Shown: positions 7,740 through 15,301 of the stretch, in pieces
How positions within the stretch are numbered: the stretch's first letter is position 1
Layout of the letters: each line of letters starts with the position of its first letter
Source: Actinoplanes teichomyceticus ATCC 31121
Lineage (GTDB): Bacteria; Actinomycetota; Actinomycetes; Mycobacteriales; Micromonosporaceae
DNA: 64,000 nt
Reading direction: 5' to 3'
Assembly (NCBI RefSeq): GCF_003711105.1
Contig: NZ_CP023865.1
Span: 4,427,001 to 4,491,000, forward strand
The notes under the pieces: generated by a model
Databases searched by the model: none
What the model saw: the letters and a program-made list of their open reading frames with translations, nothing else
Told to the model about the DNA's origin: nothing
Program-made: the position numbers and the translations under genes

Positions 7740-8960
7740 GAGCTGCTCCGCGGGCACCAGCGGCTCCGGGTGCGGCAGGTGCAGCCGGCGGCCCTGGGCC
7801 CGGGCGATGGCGGCCGCCCCGGCCAGTGCCGCGGCCGTGGTCACCACGCCGCCGAGCAGCAGCGCGCCGCGCGGGCCGGCGGTGTCGCAGAGCCAGCCGA
7901 CCGCCGGGGCGCCGAACATGCCGGACAGTGACGACACGATGCCGACCGCGGCCAGCACCCGGCCGCGCATGTCCTCGCGGGTGTCGAGCTGGATGCGGGT
8001 GGAGACGACGGTGTCGAAGACGACCGCGCCGGCGGCGATCGGCAGGATCAGGGCGGCGAACGAGGTGACGTCCGGGGCCAGTCCGGAGCAGATCTGCAGG
8101 ACGCTGATGGCCAGACCGGTGCCGAGCAGCACGCGCAGCGTGGACCTGCCGGAGCCGGCCAGCAGCAGGCCGCCGAGGACGGCGCCGACCGCGAAAACCG
8201 TGGAGAGCAGGCCGTACGAGCCGGACGAGCCGTGCAGCGGGCCGGCCACCATGGCGGCCATGCTGACCTGGTAGTTGCGGCCCAGCGAGCCGAGCACGAA
8301 CGACAGCGCGAGCACGATCAGGACCACCGGCTGCCCGGCGATGTACCGCAGCCCGGAGAGCACCCCGCGCTCACCGGCCGCCGCGGTCGGCAGCACCCGC
8401 AGCTCACCGGTGCGCATCGCGGCGAGCGCGCCGATCACGGCCAGGTACGACACCGCGTTGATCAAGAACAGCACGGCCGGACCGGTGACACCGACCAGCA
8501 CGCCGCCGAGCGCCATGCCGCCGATCCGCCCGGCCGAGCTGAGCACCGAGCCGAGCGCGAGCGCCGAGCCGAGCGCGGACGGCGGGACCAGCGCCGACCC
8601 GAACCGGCCCAGCGCCGGCCCCTCGACCGAGCTGATCACGCCGGAGGCCAGGGCCACCGCGAAGATCAGCGGGTGGCCGCCGTGCGTGAGCAGGGCCAGG
8701 GCCAGCAGCGCGCGGACCGCCTGCGAGGCGATCAGCAGCGGGCGGGCCGGCAGCCGGTCGGCGAGCGCGCCGCCCCAGGTGCCGAGCACCAGCACCGGCA
8801 GCGCCTGCAGCATCACGACCAGGCCCATGGTGGCGGCTGAGCCGGTGTCCGACAGGATCAGCCAGTTCAGCCCGAGCACCTGCATCCAGGTACCGGCCGT
8901 CGACACCAGGTCGGCGGCGGCCCAGAGCCGGTAGTTGCGCTCCCGCAGCGGTGCGAACAT
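7734..8960 (-). CDS. MFS transporter (enterobactin exporter EntS-like)
   Basis: A 408-residue, 12-helix major facilitator protein of the MFS_3/EntS type, probably a drug or small-molecule exporter in the cytoplasmic membrane. MFAPLRERNYRLWAAADLVS is the typical start, GGALADRLPARPLLIASQAV the loop 2-3 motif, and DMRGRVLAAVGIVSS the loop before helix 11. The ATG at 8960 is the conserved start; a TTG at 8969 with GGGAGG nine bases upstream is an alternative adding three residues. It is divergent from the sigma-STAS gene. The stop codon lies in the last copy of a tandem repeat. Substrate unknown. Confidence 0.9.
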   Translation of the reverse strand: MFAPLRERNYRLWAAADLVSTAGTWMQVLGLNWLILSDTGSAATMGLVVMLQALPVLVLGTWGGALADRLPARPLLIASQAVRALLALALLTHGGHPLIFAVALASGVISSVEGPALGRFGSALVPPSALGSALALGSVLSSAGRIGGMALGGVLVGVTGPAVLFLINAVSYLAVIGALAAMRTGELRVLPTAAAGERGVLSGLRYIAGQPVVLIVLALSFVLGSLGRNYQVSMAAMVAGPLHGSSGSYGLLSTVFAVGAVLGGLLLAGSGRSTLRVLLGTGLAISVLQICSGLAPDVTSFAALILPIAAGAVVFDTVVSTRIQLDTREDMRGRVLAAVGIVSSLSGMFGAPAVGWLCDTAGPRGALLLGGVVTTAAALAGAAAIARAQGRRLHLPHPEPLVPAEQLA

Positions 8961-9107
8961 CGCAGCCAAGACGGCGATCCTCCCGTTGAGGCACTCGGCG
9001 CCGGATCTCGGCGCCACTTGCCTCTTCGGGCAGTGCCTCGGGTCCGCTTCGGCCGGATCGGCACGCGCTCCCGGACCGCAACTGGTACGGTTGCCGCAAA
9101 TTGCCAT

Positions 9108-9133
9108 GTTTACCGCAACCCGGGGCGGGGTAA
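9108..9133 (+). promoter_or_regulatory. Candidate SigB/SigF-type promoter for the sigma-STAS gene
   Basis: GTTT (9108-9111) and GGGTAA (9128-9133) are separated by 16 bases, matching the GTTT-N14-16-GGGTA form used by SigB-type sigma factors of Bacillus and SigF of mycobacteria. It lies 52 bp upstream of a gene for just such a sigma factor, so autoregulation is likely. Seen as sequence; activity is inferred. Confidence 0.55.
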
Positions 9134-9146
9134 TGCTCAGCGGTTC

Positions 9147-9163
9147 GGACTCGCTCCGAGTCC
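9147..9163 (+). promoter_or_regulatory. 5' leader hairpin upstream of the sigma-STAS gene
   Basis: GGACTCG-CTC-CGAGTCC gives a perfect 7-bp stem with a 3-base loop between the candidate promoter and the ribosome site (GAAGGG). It could tune translation or mRNA stability, or bind a regulator as DNA. No direct evidence. Confidence 0.4.
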
Positions 9164-9184
9164 CGGGGGTTCGAAGGGTGTGGC

Positions 9185-10312
9185 ATGCGGGAAACCGACC
9201 GGCTGGACCCGCTGGAGGATCTGGACGTGCTCGCCGACCGGTACGCACGGGCACGGGACCGGGCCGACGACGCGACCAAGGACCGCCTGCGCGAGGAGTT
9301 CGTGCGGGAGGCCCTGCCGTTCGCCGGCCGGCTGGCCCGCCGGTACCGGGGCCGCGGCGAGCCGCCCGACGACCTGGAGCAGGTGGCCCGGCTGGGCCTG
9401 GTCAAGACCGTGGACCGGTACGAGCCGGAGCGCGGGTCGTTCACCGCGTACGCGATCCTCACCATCACCGGCGAGATCAAGCGCCATTTCCGCGATCACA
9501 CCTGGGGCGTCCACGTGCCCCGCGGCCAGCAGGACCGGGTGCTCGAGTTCGTGCACGCCAAGGCGGTGCTGACCAGCGAGCTGGCCCGCACCCCGACGGT
9601 GGCCGAGCTGGCCGGGCGCCTCGGGGTCGACGAGGGCGAGGTGCTCGGCGCGCAGACCTCGGCGGCCGCGCACAGCACCGAGTCGCTGAACGCGCCGCTG
9701 GGTGACAGCCCGGACGGCGCCGAGCTGGGCGACCTGCTCGGCGGGGTGGACGGCGACCTCACCCTGGTCGACGACCGTGCCACGGTGGAGAGCCTGCTGT
9801 GCGAGCTGCCGGCCCGCGAGCGCCGGCTGCTGGCGCTGCGGTTCTGGGGCAACCTGAGCCAGGTGGAGATCGCCGAGGAGCTGGGCATCTCGCAGATGCA
9901 CGTGTCCCGGCTGCTCAGCCGTACCCTGGCCTGGCTGCGCGAGGCGATGCTGTCGGACGCCACGCCGGCCTGGACCGGCTCCGGCAGCCCGGACCACCGG
10001 GTGACGATCACCGCGACGTCGGATGGCGTCCGGGTCGCGGTGCACGGCGAGATCGACCGCGACAACGCCAATCAGGTACGCCGTGAGCTGCTGACCGTCG
10101 CCAGCACGTGCGGCCGGGACCGCCGCTTGTCGGTGGACCTGTCCGGCGTGCCGCTGCTGAGCGCGGCCGGTATCGCGATGATGACCGCGGTGCGTGAGGC
10201 GGCCCGCGGGCACGGGGTGCGGCTGGTGCTCACCGGCGTGCAGCCGTACGTGGCCCGGGTGCTGGCCATCGCCGGCCTGCGCGAGCTGATCGCCGAGGCG
10301 GACCGCCCCTGA
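9185..10312 (+). CDS. SigB/SigF-family RNA polymerase sigma factor fused to a C-terminal STAS domain
   Basis: A 375-residue protein with two parts. Residues about 25-255 form a SigB/F-type sigma factor: region 2 has FAGRLARRYRGRGEPPDDLEQ, GLVKTVDRYEPERGSFTAYA and EIKRHFRDHTWGVHVPRG; region 3 is ELARTPTVAELAGRLGV; region 4 is LPARERRLLALRFWGNLSQV with the HTH IAEELGISQMHVSRLLSRTL. Residues about 270-372 form a STAS (anti-sigma antagonist) domain: VHGEIDRDNANQVRRELL and VDLSGVPLLSAAGIAMMTAV. Normally sigma, anti-sigma and antagonist are separate. The loop usually reading D-S-S/T-G is S326-A-A-G, so the phosphorylated Ser is absent. The ATG at 9185 follows GAAGGG; a SigF-like promoter lies upstream. 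No anti-sigma gene is adjacent. Confidence 0.9.
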   Translation: MRETDRLDPLEDLDVLADRYARARDRADDATKDRLREEFVREALPFAGRLARRYRGRGEPPDDLEQVARLGLVKTVDRYEPERGSFTAYAILTITGEIKRHFRDHTWGVHVPRGQQDRVLEFVHAKAVLTSELARTPTVAELAGRLGVDEGEVLGAQTSAAAHSTESLNAPLGDSPDGAELGDLLGGVDGDLTLVDDRATVESLLCELPARERRLLALRFWGNLSQVEIAEELGISQMHVSRLLSRTLAWLREAMLSDATPAWTGSGSPDHRVTITATSDGVRVAVHGEIDRDNANQVRRELLTVASTCGRDRRLSVDLSGVPLLSAAGIAMMTAVREAARGHGVRLVLTGVQPYVARVLAIAGLRELIAEADRP

Positions 10313-10329
10313 ACCGGCTCGGGGCGGGC

Positions 10330-10449
10330 GGGACGGTTCGACCGGGCCCGTCGAAGCGGGCCGGGACGGTTCGGCCGGGCCCGTCGAAGCGGGCCGGGAC
10401 GGTTCGGCCGGGCCCGTCGAAGCGGGCCGGGACGGTTCGGCCGGGCCCG
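10330..10449. repeat. Tandem array of a 33-bp unit, about 3.6 copies
   Basis: Units start with GGGACGGTTCG at 10330, 10363, 10396 and 10429; only the first differs, by one base (GACC for GGCC). Each unit holds GGCCCG-TCGAAG-CGGGCC, a 6-bp hairpin, so the array makes serial hairpins between the sigma-STAS stop and the SDR start 18 bases on. It may act as a terminator or mRNA stabiliser. There are no spacers, so it is not CRISPR. Confidence 0.85.
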
Positions 10450-10467
10450 AGCGGGTACTGCCCTGCG

Positions 10468-11442
10468 GTGCCCGCCGCCACAGTCGCCGTGATCACCGGA
10501 GCCTCCAGCGGGGTGGGGCGAGCCACCGCGCTCGCGTTCGCCCGCACCGGCGCCCGGCTCGTCCTGGCCGCCCGCTCCCGGCCCGCCCTCGACCTGGTCG
10601 CCGAGTCCTGCCGGGCGCTCGGCGCGCCGGTACGGGTCGCGGTCGCCGACGTCACCGAGCCGGCCACGGTGGAGGCCGTGGCCGAGGCCGCCATCAGCGC
10701 CTACGGCCGTCTCGACGTATGGGTGCACACGGCGGCGGTGATGGCGTACGGCAGATTCGAGGACGTCCCTGCCGAGGTGTTCGAGAGGGTGGTGACCACC
10801 GACCTGATCGGCGCCGCCACGGTGGCCCGCGCCGCGCTGGCCCGGTTCCGGCCGCAGGAGCACGGCGTGCTGATCTTCGGCGGGTCGCTGCTGGGCACCG
10901 TGGTCACGCCGTACACCAGCTCCTATGTGACCAGCAAGTGGGGTCTGCGCGCACTGGTCCGGGCACTGCGGCTGGAGACCCGCGACGCGCCCGGCATCCA
11001 CGTGTGCCTGGTCGCGCCCGGTTCGGTGGACACCCCGATCTACCGCACCGCCGCGAACTTCGCCGGCCGCTTCGGCCAGCCGCCGCCGCCGGTGGACTCC
11101 CCGGAGAGGGTGGCCGCGGCGATCGTGCGCTGCGCGCGGCGGCCCCGCGCCACCGTCACGCTCGGGCTCGCCAGCCGGATCATCCGGTTCGGGTTCGTGG
11201 CCACGCCCGCGCTGTACGACGTGCTGGTCGGCCCGCTGATGCGGATCGCCGGGCTGTCCCGGGAGCGGGTGGCCCCGCACACCGGCAACGTGTTCGCCCC
11301 GGCGCCCCAGCCGCCCGGACCGGCCCGCCCGGCGCCCGCCCGCCCCGGGTGGTGGCCGGCCGCCGCGCTGGCCGGTGGCCTGCTGGCCTGGCAGTCGGTG
11401 CGACGCTCCCGCCGCACCGGGGCGTCTACGCTGACCCGGTGA
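10468..11442 (+). CDS. Short-chain dehydrogenase/reductase with a C-terminal membrane anchor
   Basis: A 324-residue NAD(P)-dependent SDR. TGASSGVG (10-17) is the cofactor glycine motif, and Ser140, Tyr153 and Lys157 (SYVTSK) are the catalytic set; the usual NNAG reads HTAA. After the Rossmann domain, residues about 215-290 add a region seen in actinobacterial SDRs of unclear function, then a Pro-rich linker and one hydrophobic helix (WWPAAALAGGLLAW, about 298-312) followed by Arg residues. This suggests attachment to the inner face of the membrane. Start GTG 10468 is set by similarity of PAATVAVITGASSG to the family start. It overlaps the next gene by four bases (GTGA), so the two are translationally coupled. 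Substrate unknown. Confidence 0.88.
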   Translation: MPAATVAVITGASSGVGRATALAFARTGARLVLAARSRPALDLVAESCRALGAPVRVAVADVTEPATVEAVAEAAISAYGRLDVWVHTAAVMAYGRFEDVPAEVFERVVTTDLIGAATVARAALARFRPQEHGVLIFGGSLLGTVVTPYTSSYVTSKWGLRALVRALRLETRDAPGIHVCLVAPGSVDTPIYRTAANFAGRFGQPPPPVDSPERVAAAIVRCARRPRATVTLGLASRIIRFGFVATPALYDVLVGPLMRIAGLSRERVAPHTGNVFAPAPQPPGPARPAPARPGWWPAAALAGGLLAWQSVRRSRRTGASTLTR

Positions 11443-12110
11443 TCCGAGCCGTGATCGTCGACGTCGACGACACCCTGTGCCTGACCGAAGCCGCCTCGTT
11501 CGAGCTGGAGAACGAGGTGCTGGCCCGGATGGGCCGGGAGCCGATGACCCGGGAGATCCACCTGGCCACCTGGGGCGAGATCCTGCTGGACGCCATGCCG
11601 CACCGCTCGCCGGGAGTGGACCTGGACCGGTTCGCTCGGCTGTTCGCGGTCCTGCACCAGCGGTACCTGGCCGACGGCCGCCTGGACGTGATCCCGCCGG
11701 AGAACCTGCGCGCCCTGGACGAGCTGGTCGAGGACGGGCGCTCCGTGCTGCTGCTCACCTCCCGGACCGAGGCGGAGGTGCGGCACCTGCTGCAGCCCGA
11801 CCACGTGCTGGCCGGCCGGGTCACCGGCGCGTACCACCAGGGCAACACCCGGTACCGCAAACCGGATCCGCGGGCGTTCGACGAGCTGCTGGCCGAGACC
11901 GGGTTCCGGCCGCACGAGTGCGTCTATGTCGGGGACTCGCCGGGCGACGCGGTCGCCGCCGGCGGCGCCGGCATCCGGTTCGTCGCCTGCCTGCAGAGCG
12001 GCGTGCGCCGGCTGGACGAGTTCGATCCGCGGTACGTCACCGCCGCCGTGCCCGCCTTTCCGGACATCCTGCCGGTGATCCGGGGGCTGCGTGGCGAGGC
12101 CGCCGCCTGA
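11439..12110 (+). CDS. HAD-superfamily hydrolase
   Basis: A 223-residue haloacid-dehalogenase-type phosphatase. Motif I is VDVDDTLCLT (nucleophile Asp at residue 8 in DVDDT), motif II is LLLTSR, motif III is RKPDPRAF and motif IV is VYVGDSPGDAVAAGGAG. The helical cap between motifs I and II fits subclass I, as in phosphoglycolate phosphatase and related enzymes; the true substrate is not shown by sequence. The GTG start overlaps the SDR stop (GTGA, 11439-11442), giving a two-gene operon. There is no signal peptide, so it acts in the cytoplasm. Confidence 0.88.
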   Translation: MIRAVIVDVDDTLCLTEAASFELENEVLARMGREPMTREIHLATWGEILLDAMPHRSPGVDLDRFARLFAVLHQRYLADGRLDVIPPENLRALDELVEDGRSVLLLTSRTEAEVRHLLQPDHVLAGRVTGAYHQGNTRYRKPDPRAFDELLAETGFRPHECVYVGDSPGDAVAAGGAGIRFVACLQSGVRRLDEFDPRYVTAAVPAFPDILPVIRGLRGEAAA

Positions 12111-12219
12111 CCGCCCACCCGGCGGCCCGGCCCGCCGCTCGGGGGTGGGCTCGCGGTTCTGTCGTACCCCTCCGGTATCAAGGTCACTGTCATCGCGAGA
12201 CCGACGAAAGAGTGCCCTG

Positions 12220-14340
12220 ATGCCTGCCCAGCCCGAGATCGCCCCGGTCGTCGACGCGGCCCACGCCGAGCCGTTCCGCACCGCCGACGACTACCGCGCG
12301 GCGATCGACCGGGTCCGGGCGGCCGCGGCGGCGTACTACGCGGGCGCCGACCTGGCCATGGACGACGCGACGTACGACGCTCTGCTGGCCCGGGTCACCG
12401 CGACCGAGGGCGCGCAGCCCGGCTGGGTGGTGGCCGGCTCCCCCACCGGGGTGGTCGCGGCCGGCGGCGGCGTGACCGGCGACGTCGCGCACAGCACCCC
12501 GATGCTGAGCCTGGCCAACGTGTTCGACGAGGACGAGTTGCGCGCCTGGGCGACCCGTCTGGACCGGGTGCTCGGCCGTCCCGCCGCCGGCTACACGGTC
12601 GAGCCGAAGATCGACGGCATGGCGATCGCCGCGCGCTACGCCGAGGGCCGGCTGGTGCGGGTGGCCACCCGGGGCGACGGGCGGGCCGGCGAGGACGTCA
12701 CCGCTCAGGCCCGCGCGGTCGCCGGCCTGCCCGCCGAGCTGGCCCGGCCGGTCACCGTGGAGGTGCGCGGCGAGGTGTTCATGACCGACGACGACTTCGC
12801 CCGGGCGAACGAGCTGCGCACCGCGCACGGCGGGCAGCCGTTCGCCAACCCGCGCAACGCCGCCGCCGGCACGCTGCGCGCGCAGGACCGGGCCTATCTC
12901 GCCCCGCTGTCCTTCCTCGCGTACGCGGTGCACGACCTGCCCGGCGGCGAGGGCCTGACGCACAGCGCCGCGATGGCCGCGGTCGCCGAGCTGGGCGTCG
13001 CCACCACCGGCGGGTCGGCGGCCGGCATGGCGGTGTGCGCCACCGTGGAGGAGCTGCTCGACGCGATCGCGCGGCTCGGCGCGCTGCGCGACAAGCTCGG
13101 CTTCGACATCGACGGCGTGGTGATCAAGGCGGACTCCCCGGCCGACCGGGACGCCGCCGGCTCGTCCAGCCGGGCGCCGCGGTGGGCGGTCGCCTACAAG
13201 TTCCCCGCCGACACCCGTACCAGCCGGCTGACCGCGATCGAGGTGCAGGTCGGCCGTACCGGCGTGATCACCCCGGTGGCGGTGATCGAGCCGGTGCAGG
13301 TCGGCGGCGTGGTGGTCACCTCCGCCACCCTGCACAACTTCGACGACCTGGTCCGGCGCGACGTGCGCGTCGGTGACACGGTGTTCGTCCGGCGGGCCGG
13401 CGAGGTGATCCCGGAGATCACCGGGGCGAAACTCGACGAGCGGCCGGAGGGCGCCGAGCCGTTCGCCGCGCCGCTGCTGTGCCCGCGCTGCGGGGGCGAC
13501 ATCGACCGTACGCAGAAGCGCTGGCGCTGCGTGCAGGGGCGGGCGTGCGGGGCGGCCGAGTCGCTGGCGTACTTCGCGGCCCGTGACTCGATGGACATCG
13601 AGGGCCTCGGCGACAAGGTGATCCGCGCGCTGGTCGCGGCCGACCTGGTCACCGACCCCGCCGATCTGTACGACCTGGACGCGGAGACGGTGTCCCGGCT
13701 GGAGCGACTGGGGCGCACCTCGGCGGCGAAGCTGATCGCGAACATCCAGGGGTCCAAGGCGCAGCCGCTGTCCCGGGTGCTGACCGGGCTCGGCGTCCGG
13801 ATGACCGGCCGGTCCATGTCCCGCCGCCTGGCCCGGCACTTCGGCTCGATGGAGGCGCTGTGCGCGGCCACCGTCGAGCAGCTGCAGGAGGTGGCGGCGG
13901 TCGGGCCGGAGCGGGCCGCGACGATCGCCGCCGAGCTCGCCGACCTGGCGCCGGTGATCGCCAAGCTGGCCGCGCGTGGGGTCAACATGGTGGAGCCGGG
14001 CGTGACACCGTTCGCCGGCCGGGTCGTCGGCGCGGACGACCCGGCCGGCGCGGCCCGCCTGCCGCTGCGCAAGGGCGACGGCTCGCCGATGACCGTCGTG
14101 GTCACCGGCTCGGTGCCGGGCCTGACCCGCAACGAGGGCAACGAGGCGGTCGAGCGGCTCGGCGGCAAGTCGTCCGGGTCGGTGTCCCAACGCACCGACC
14201 TGGTGGTGATCGGCGACGGGGCCGGCGCGAAGGCGGCCAAGGCGGAGCAGTTGGGGCTGCGGATCATGCCGGCCGACCGCTTCGCGGCGCTGCTGGCGGC
14301 CCACGATGCCGGCGCCGGCCCGGCCCTCGAGGAGTTCTGA
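12220..14340 (+). CDS. ligA: NAD-dependent DNA ligase (LigA type)
   Basis: A 706-residue NAD-dependent DNA ligase sealing nicks via an enzyme-AMP intermediate. Domain Ia keeps YYAGADLAMDDATYDALLAR; the adenylated Lys130 is in VEPKIDGMAI; GDGRAGEDVT, VEVRGEVFM and NPRNAAAGTLRAQD are further ligase motifs; the OB fold follows at about 340-420. A four-Cys zinc site is visible (CPRCGGDI, RCVQGRACG), then helix-hairpin-helix repeats and a BRCT domain ending at AGPALEEF. The block after domain Ia (SPTGVVAAGGGVTGDVAHST) differs from the usual PDSPTQRVG form, so this may be a second, accessory ligase. ATG 12220 is preceded by a weak ribosome site; a small regulatory promoter may lie at 12160-12190. 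Confidence 0.93.
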   Translation: MPAQPEIAPVVDAAHAEPFRTADDYRAAIDRVRAAAAAYYAGADLAMDDATYDALLARVTATEGAQPGWVVAGSPTGVVAAGGGVTGDVAHSTPMLSLANVFDEDELRAWATRLDRVLGRPAAGYTVEPKIDGMAIAARYAEGRLVRVATRGDGRAGEDVTAQARAVAGLPAELARPVTVEVRGEVFMTDDDFARANELRTAHGGQPFANPRNAAAGTLRAQDRAYLAPLSFLAYAVHDLPGGEGLTHSAAMAAVAELGVATTGGSAAGMAVCATVEELLDAIARLGALRDKLGFDIDGVVIKADSPADRDAAGSSSRAPRWAVAYKFPADTRTSRLTAIEVQVGRTGVITPVAVIEPVQVGGVVVTSATLHNFDDLVRRDVRVGDTVFVRRAGEVIPEITGAKLDERPEGAEPFAAPLLCPRCGGDIDRTQKRWRCVQGRACGAAESLAYFAARDSMDIEGLGDKVIRALVAADLVTDPADLYDLDAETVSRLERLGRTSAAKLIANIQGSKAQPLSRVLTGLGVRMTGRSMSRRLARHFGSMEALCAATVEQLQEVAAVGPERAATIAAELADLAPVIAKLAARGVNMVEPGVTPFAGRVVGADDPAGAARLPLRKGDGSPMTVVVTGSVPGLTRNEGNEAVERLGGKSSGSVSQRTDLVVIGDGAGAKAAKAEQLGLRIMPADRFAALLAAHDAGAGPALEEF

Positions 14341-14341
14341 G

Positions 14342-14363
14342 CCCGGCCCGGCGCCGGGCCGGG
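14342..14363. terminator. 22-base perfect palindrome after the ligase stop
   Basis: Starting one base after the TGA of the ligase, 14342-14363 is fully self-complementary (CCCGGCCCGG, CG, then CCGGGCCGGG). It would form a very stable GC hairpin in RNA, a usual actinobacterial terminator without a T-run. Confidence 0.65.
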
Positions 14364-14454
14364 TGCCCACGAGAGATTCGCGCTGTCACGATCGCCGCTC
14401 CGGCGACGCCCGGCAGCTGGCCGGCGGCACGGCGGCCCTCCCGGCGGGGGCGGT

Positions 14455-14470
14455 GCAGGACATGTCCTGC
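14455..14470. promoter_or_regulatory. Perfect 16-bp palindrome, candidate operator
   Basis: GCAGGACATGTCCTGC reads the same on both strands. It is followed by the least GC-rich stretch in the region (GTTTTAGACGTTTTGCC and CCGTTTTATCGGC, 14484-14520), which probably holds the promoter for the small ORF and ECF sigma gene downstream. A dimeric regulator could bind here. Inference. Confidence 0.45.
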
Positions 14471-14570
14471 TTTCCTCCGGGCGTTTTAGACGTTTTGCCA
14501 CGTAACTCCGTTTTATCGGCAAAGGCGGCGCCAACCGGGTGCCGCCGCCACGATCCGGGACGGGGACAAC

Positions 14571-14762
14571 GTGGACATGTGCGCTCCGCTGATCAGTGCG
14601 GCGATCGGGCACCTGATCAGCCTGCTGGCGACCGGGCCCGGCGGGGAGGGCGGCAACCGCCTCCCCCGCACGGGTGGACGCGGCCGTGACCCGCGACGAA
14701 GGCCGTGCCCGCAGGTGCGGGTCACCTGGCGCGGCGGCGGAGCGGACGGGGCCTCGTGGTGA
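14571..14762 (+). CDS. Possible small protein of 63 residues upstream of the ECF sigma gene
   Basis: ATG 14571 (GGACGGGGACAACGTGG upstream) opens a 63-codon frame. The first 22 residues (MDMCAPLISAAIGHLISLLA) are hydrophobic and could be a membrane or signal segment; the rest is Gly/Arg-rich. The stop TGA 14760-14762 overlaps GTG 14759 in a GTGA arrangement, the same coupling used by many true gene pairs in this window. I recognise no family. It may instead be chance coding in GC-rich DNA. Confidence 0.33.
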   Translation: MDMCAPLISAAIGHLISLLATGPGGEGGNRLPRTGGRGRDPRRRPCPQVRVTWRGGGADGASW

Positions 14763-15301
14763 CGCTGGCGAGGACCGAGGCGCCGGACGAGGACGGTGAT
14801 CACGAGTCGCCGGAGAGCAGCTTCGCGGTGTTCTACCGGGAGGCGTTCCCCCGGCTGGTCGGCCGCGCGATGGTCCGCGGCCTGGGACGCCACGACGCCG
14901 CGGACGCGGCACAGGACGCGCTGGTCGGCGTCTACCGGCGCTGGGCGGTGCTGCACCCGCAGCCGAGCGAGTGCCGATTCCGGTACGCCTCGGCCGCGCT
15001 GGAGAACTCGGTGCAGAACGTGCGGCGCCGGTGGGGGCGCGACGCGGACCTGTCCGAGCGGCTCAGCCCGTTCGTGCGGTTCGCCGAGGACGACAGCGCC
15101 GGCGGTGACGCGCTGGAGCTGATCCAGGAGTTGCCGGAGCGCCAGCGCACCGTCGTGCTGCTGCTCGACGAGGGCTGGACCGCGAACGAGATCGCCACCC
15201 GGCTGCGGATCGGCGCCACGTCGGTGCGCACCCATCTGCAGCACGCGAGAAAGACGTTGAACGCAAAGCTCCAGGCCCGGAGGGGAAACGATCGTGGATA
15301 G
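14759..15301 (+). CDS. ECF-type RNA polymerase sigma factor (SigE/RpoE-like)
   Basis: An approximately 180-residue sigma-70 family protein with region 2 (FAVFYREAFPRLVGRAMVRG, then DAADAAQDALVGVYRRW) and region 4 (LPERQRTVVLLLDEGWTANE, IATRLRIGATSVRTHLQHAR). Region 3 is absent, as in ECF factors. The start could be GTG 14756 or 14759; 14759 forms a GTGA overlap with the small ORF before it. It overlaps the following gene, whose product spans the membrane, by eight bases. That arrangement resembles sigma/anti-sigma pairs, but the partner has no classic zinc-binding anti-sigma motif. Confidence 0.85.
   Translation: MTLARTEAPDEDGDHESPESSFAVFYREAFPRLVGRAMVRGLGRHDAADAAQDALVGVYRRWAVLHPQPSECRFRYASAALENSVQNVRRRWGRDADLSERLSPFVRFAEDDSAGGDALELIQELPERQRTVVLLLDEGWTANEIATRLRIGATSVRTHLQHARKTLNAKLQARRGNDRG

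Noticed and set aside
10330..10449. Possible CRISPR array from regular 33-bp spacing
   Set aside because: The units are directly abutting with no variable spacers, and there are no cas genes.
10230..10694. Minus-strand frame with perfect 11-residue repeats (GRTVPARFDGP), looking like a repeat protein
   Set aside because: It is the antisense reading of the 33-bp DNA array and the flanking sigma-STAS and SDR genes; it has no independent start signal or family.
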